From: DATNBT01 sp964579765
GTDB lineage: Bacteria > Acidobacteriota > Vicinamibacteria > Vicinamibacterales > CAVVIG01
Assembly: GCA_964579765.1 (NCBI GenBank)
Contig: CAZOIK010000053.1
Location: forward strand, 1 to 6,140
DNA: 6,140 bases
Direction of reading: 5' to 3'
The position numbers and the translations under genes were made by a program. The notes beneath the pieces are model-generated. The model did no database searches, had not been told where the DNA came from, and saw only the letters and a program-made list of their open reading frames with translations. Below are positions 4,405 through 6,140 of the stretch, piece by piece. Position 1 is the first letter of the stretch; each line of letters opens with the position of its first letter.

Positions 4405-6020
4405 GCCATCGCCTCGCGGTGACCGTGGCCGGGGCCGTGTCGCTCGGCAGCTTCGAAGCCGGCGTCCTCTTCGAGGTGCTCGACGCGCTGAAGCAGCACA
4501 ACGCCAGCGCGGCGCCCGACGACCGGATCCTCGTGGACGTGCTGACGGGTGCGTCGGCCGGCGGCATGACGGCGGCGCTCGTCGCGCAGCGCCTGCTGTA
4601 CGACGCGCAGGCGCTCAGCGATCCGTACGCGAACGCGTTGTACGACGCGTGGGTCACGAGCGTGGACATCGACGGCCTGTTGCCGCTCGACGGCGATCCG
4701 CCCGACCAGTCGATCCTCTCGTCAGACTTCGTCTACCGGATCGCCGAGCGGCTGCTGCTCGGCCGATACGGCGCGACGGCGGTGCCCACGCCGCTCCCGC
4801 ATCCCGCGTTGAGCGCCACCGGGGTGCTGCGCGTCGGCCTCGCGCTGTCGAACTTGAACGGCGTCGCGTACGAACGGAGCGTGTTTGGCGGCGGCAACTT
4901 CGCCTACACGCGCTTTCAGGATCAGATCACGTTTGTCTGCAACGGCTGCACCGACACCCGCGCCGACTGGGCGCCGGTGGCGGAGGCGGCCGTCGCGTGC
5001 GGCGCGTTTCCGTTCGCGTTCCGGCCGCGCGGCGTGCCGCGCTACCAGCGGGACTACACGAGCGACTTCCTCGTTCCGTTTGCGACCGATCCGTACACCT
5101 TCACGTACACGGACGGCGGAGTCTTTCAGAACGAGCCGCTGGGGCTGGCCAAGAACCTGGTGGACGAGATCGACGATCACCGCGACACCGACACACGGTC
5201 CTATTTGTTCGTGTCGCCGTCGCCGCACGGCGTGACGCTCAACGGCGTCGCCGCGGCGGGCTGCGACTTCAAGACGATGGCGGGCGCGCTCGTCAACGCG
5301 GTGTACAACCAGGCCGGCTTCAGGGATTGGATTGAGGCCGAGTCGGTCAACACGGCCATCACGACGCTCAACGACCGCGCGGCGACGCTCAGCGGCTTGC
5401 TGCGGCATGGGACCGTGAAGGCATCGACGTTGGCGGAGATGGCCGCGGGTGTGCTGCCAGCGCTCGAAGACGCGGCGGCACAGCGCAAAGCGCACGTGCG
5501 CCTCGTCGAGCAGTTTCGCTCCGAGTACGACGACCTCGTCAGGGCGACAGACACGGCGACGGCCGACGCGTGGATCGACACCATTCAAGTGCTCGAGCGC
5601 GCCGCCGACCTCCACGAGAAGGACGAGATGGCCATTTACGCGGTGACCGCCGATCGCGGCAGCCTCGCCGGCGCCGGGCTGTTCGCGTTCTTCGGCTTCC
5701 TCTATCGCGACTTCCGCAAACACGACTACGATCTCGGGCGGCAGCATGCGCAACAACTGCTGCTGAACCTGAAGGGCGTGTCGGGCGGCCGGCTGCCGCA
5801 ACTGCGGTTCACGCCGAGACCGATCGATCCCATCCAGCCGACGCCTGCGGGCGGTTTCACGGCCGCGCAGATCCCGAAAGCGAACCGCCAGGCGCTGTAC
5901 GACGCCATCTCACAGGCGGCTGACGTCCTGCTCCAGGAGGCCGGCTTGAACTGGCCTGCGCGCAAGGGCGTCGAGTGGCTGTTCGTCAACCGCCGTCTCA
6001 AGGAGATGCTCGGCCTGTGA
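4401..6020 (+). CDS. Patatin-like phospholipase family protein
   Basis: A 539-residue protein with the patatin catalytic dyad. The nucleophile elbow is G50-A-S52-A-G54 within DVLTGASAGGM, and D238-G-G in TYTDGGVFQNEPL supplies the partner aspartate. Patatins are Ser-Asp lipid acyl hydrolases acting on phospholipids or other esters. The N-terminal loop that normally reads GGGxxG and forms the oxyanion hole is GAVSLGSFEAG (11-21), a variant I associate with a subgroup of large bacterial patatin-like proteins. The catalytic domain covers about residues 5-300. The C-terminal half (300-539) is mostly helical in appearance. Its FFGFLYRDFRKHDYDLGRQHAQQLL segment resembles the late block of long patatin-related proteins (inference). 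No signal peptide or membrane segment is seen, so it is probably cytosolic or exported by another route. A CNGC pair lies at residues 180-183. It is the first long gene of the rightward operon, and its stop overlaps the next start as GTGA. Confidence 0.93.
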   Translation: MSHRLAVTVAGAVSLGSFEAGVLFEVLDALKQHNASAAPDDRILVDVLTGASAGGMTAALVAQRLLYDAQALSDPYANALYDAWVTSVDIDGLLPLDGDPPDQSILSSDFVYRIAERLLLGRYGATAVPTPLPHPALSATGVLRVGLALSNLNGVAYERSVFGGGNFAYTRFQDQITFVCNGCTDTRADWAPVAEAAVACGAFPFAFRPRGVPRYQRDYTSDFLVPFATDPYTFTYTDGGVFQNEPLGLAKNLVDEIDDHRDTDTRSYLFVSPSPHGVTLNGVAAAGCDFKTMAGALVNAVYNQAGFRDWIEAESVNTAITTLNDRAATLSGLLRHGTVKASTLAEMAAGVLPALEDAAAQRKAHVRLVEQFRSEYDDLVRATDTATADAWIDTIQVLERAADLHEKDEMAIYAVTADRGSLAGAGLFAFFGFLYRDFRKHDYDLGRQHAQQLLLNLKGVSGGRLPQLRFTPRPIDPIQPTPAGGFTAAQIPKANRQALYDAISQAADVLLQEAGLNWPARKGVEWLFVNRRLKEMLGL

Positions 6021-6140
6021 CTCGAGGGACGCTGCTCCTCATGCTCGCGGCGGCGCTCGCGTACGTGTCGGCCCCGGCGCGCGGCCGCGGCGCCGCGCAC
6101 GCGCAGGCCGCGGCGCAGCCCGAGTCGAACGCCGGCGGCG
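6017..6140 (+). CDS. Start of an exported protein (signal peptide only), cut by the window edge
   Basis: GTG at 6017 overlaps the phospholipase TGA as GTGA and opens a frame running to the window end: MTRGTLLLMLAAALAYVSA, then APARGRGAAHAQAAAQPES and so on. This is a typical signal peptide, with Arg3, a hydrophobic core at about residues 5-18 and a likely cleavage after AHA or AQA near residues 29-32. A perfect AAGGAG (6000-6005) lies 11 bases before the GTG, inside the phospholipase gene. ATG at 6041 in the same frame is an alternative start but would lose the basic N-terminus. The mature protein lies outside the window, so its function cannot be named. Coupled translation suggests it works with the phospholipase. 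Confidence 0.7.
   Translation, partial: MTRGTLLLMLAAALAYVSAPARGRGAAHAQAAAQPESNAGG

Noticed and set aside
4178..4669. Upstream in-frame extension of the oxidoreductase to a 504-residue protein
   Set aside because: The extension runs antisense into the phospholipase gene, lacks family similarity, and the GGAGG-supported ATG at 4177 gives the expected N-terminus.
4722..5801. Long minus-strand open frame (359 codons) opposite the phospholipase
   Set aside because: The translation is arginine-, valine- and histidine-rich with no recognisable motif. It is the shadow expected opposite a GC-rich gene with strong family motifs.

Overview
The window is GC-rich (roughly two thirds G+C) bacterial chromosomal DNA and is almost entirely coding. 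Two gene sets diverge from a shared control region at 4178-4400. Several things recall soil or sediment Acidobacteriota of the Vicinamibacteria type: the pair of secreted proteins with the WDGxTxVVET / TYTRPWT / EYxCxExN signature, the secreted Ig-like repeat protein, and the short GGAGACT-type repeats between genes. That placement is inference from family resemblance; no rRNA or other marker gene is present.

Leftward (minus) side, in order of transcription: a luciferase-like (LLM class) flavin-dependent oxidoreductase (4177-3155); a secreted protein of unknown function joined to it by a 4-bp ATGA overlap (3158-2424); a longer secreted paralogue of that protein (2389-1454); and a RidA/YjgF-family protein (1385-993). 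The last two junctions consist almost entirely of tandem repeats built on a 7-nt unit (GGAGACT on the coding strand). The repeats start at the stop codon of the upstream gene, and their last unit supplies the Shine-Dalgarno sequence of the next gene. A weak terminator-like hairpin follows RidA. Then comes a secreted protein (849 to the left edge) with an unnamed beta-rich N-terminal domain and an Ig-like repeat. Its frame is cut by one TGA at 60-58, where the family usually has glycine, and recognisable repeat sequence continues in the same frame to the window edge.

Rightward (plus) side: a 539-residue patatin-like phospholipase (4401-6020) with a G-x-S-x-G nucleophile motif and a D-G-G motif. 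A GTGA overlap couples it to the start of another exported protein (6017 to the right edge), of which only the signal peptide region is visible.

The divergent region holds two near-identical 14-bp palindromes with centres 21 bp apart (two helical turns), a good candidate operator for one or both operons. It also holds a possible 28-codon leader reading frame whose stop overlaps the phospholipase start. No transposase, integrase, CRISPR array, tRNA or rRNA was seen. The most interesting items are the repeat-filled gene junctions, the paired operator, and the uncharacterised four-gene set of oxidoreductase, two secreted paralogues and an arginine-less RidA protein.
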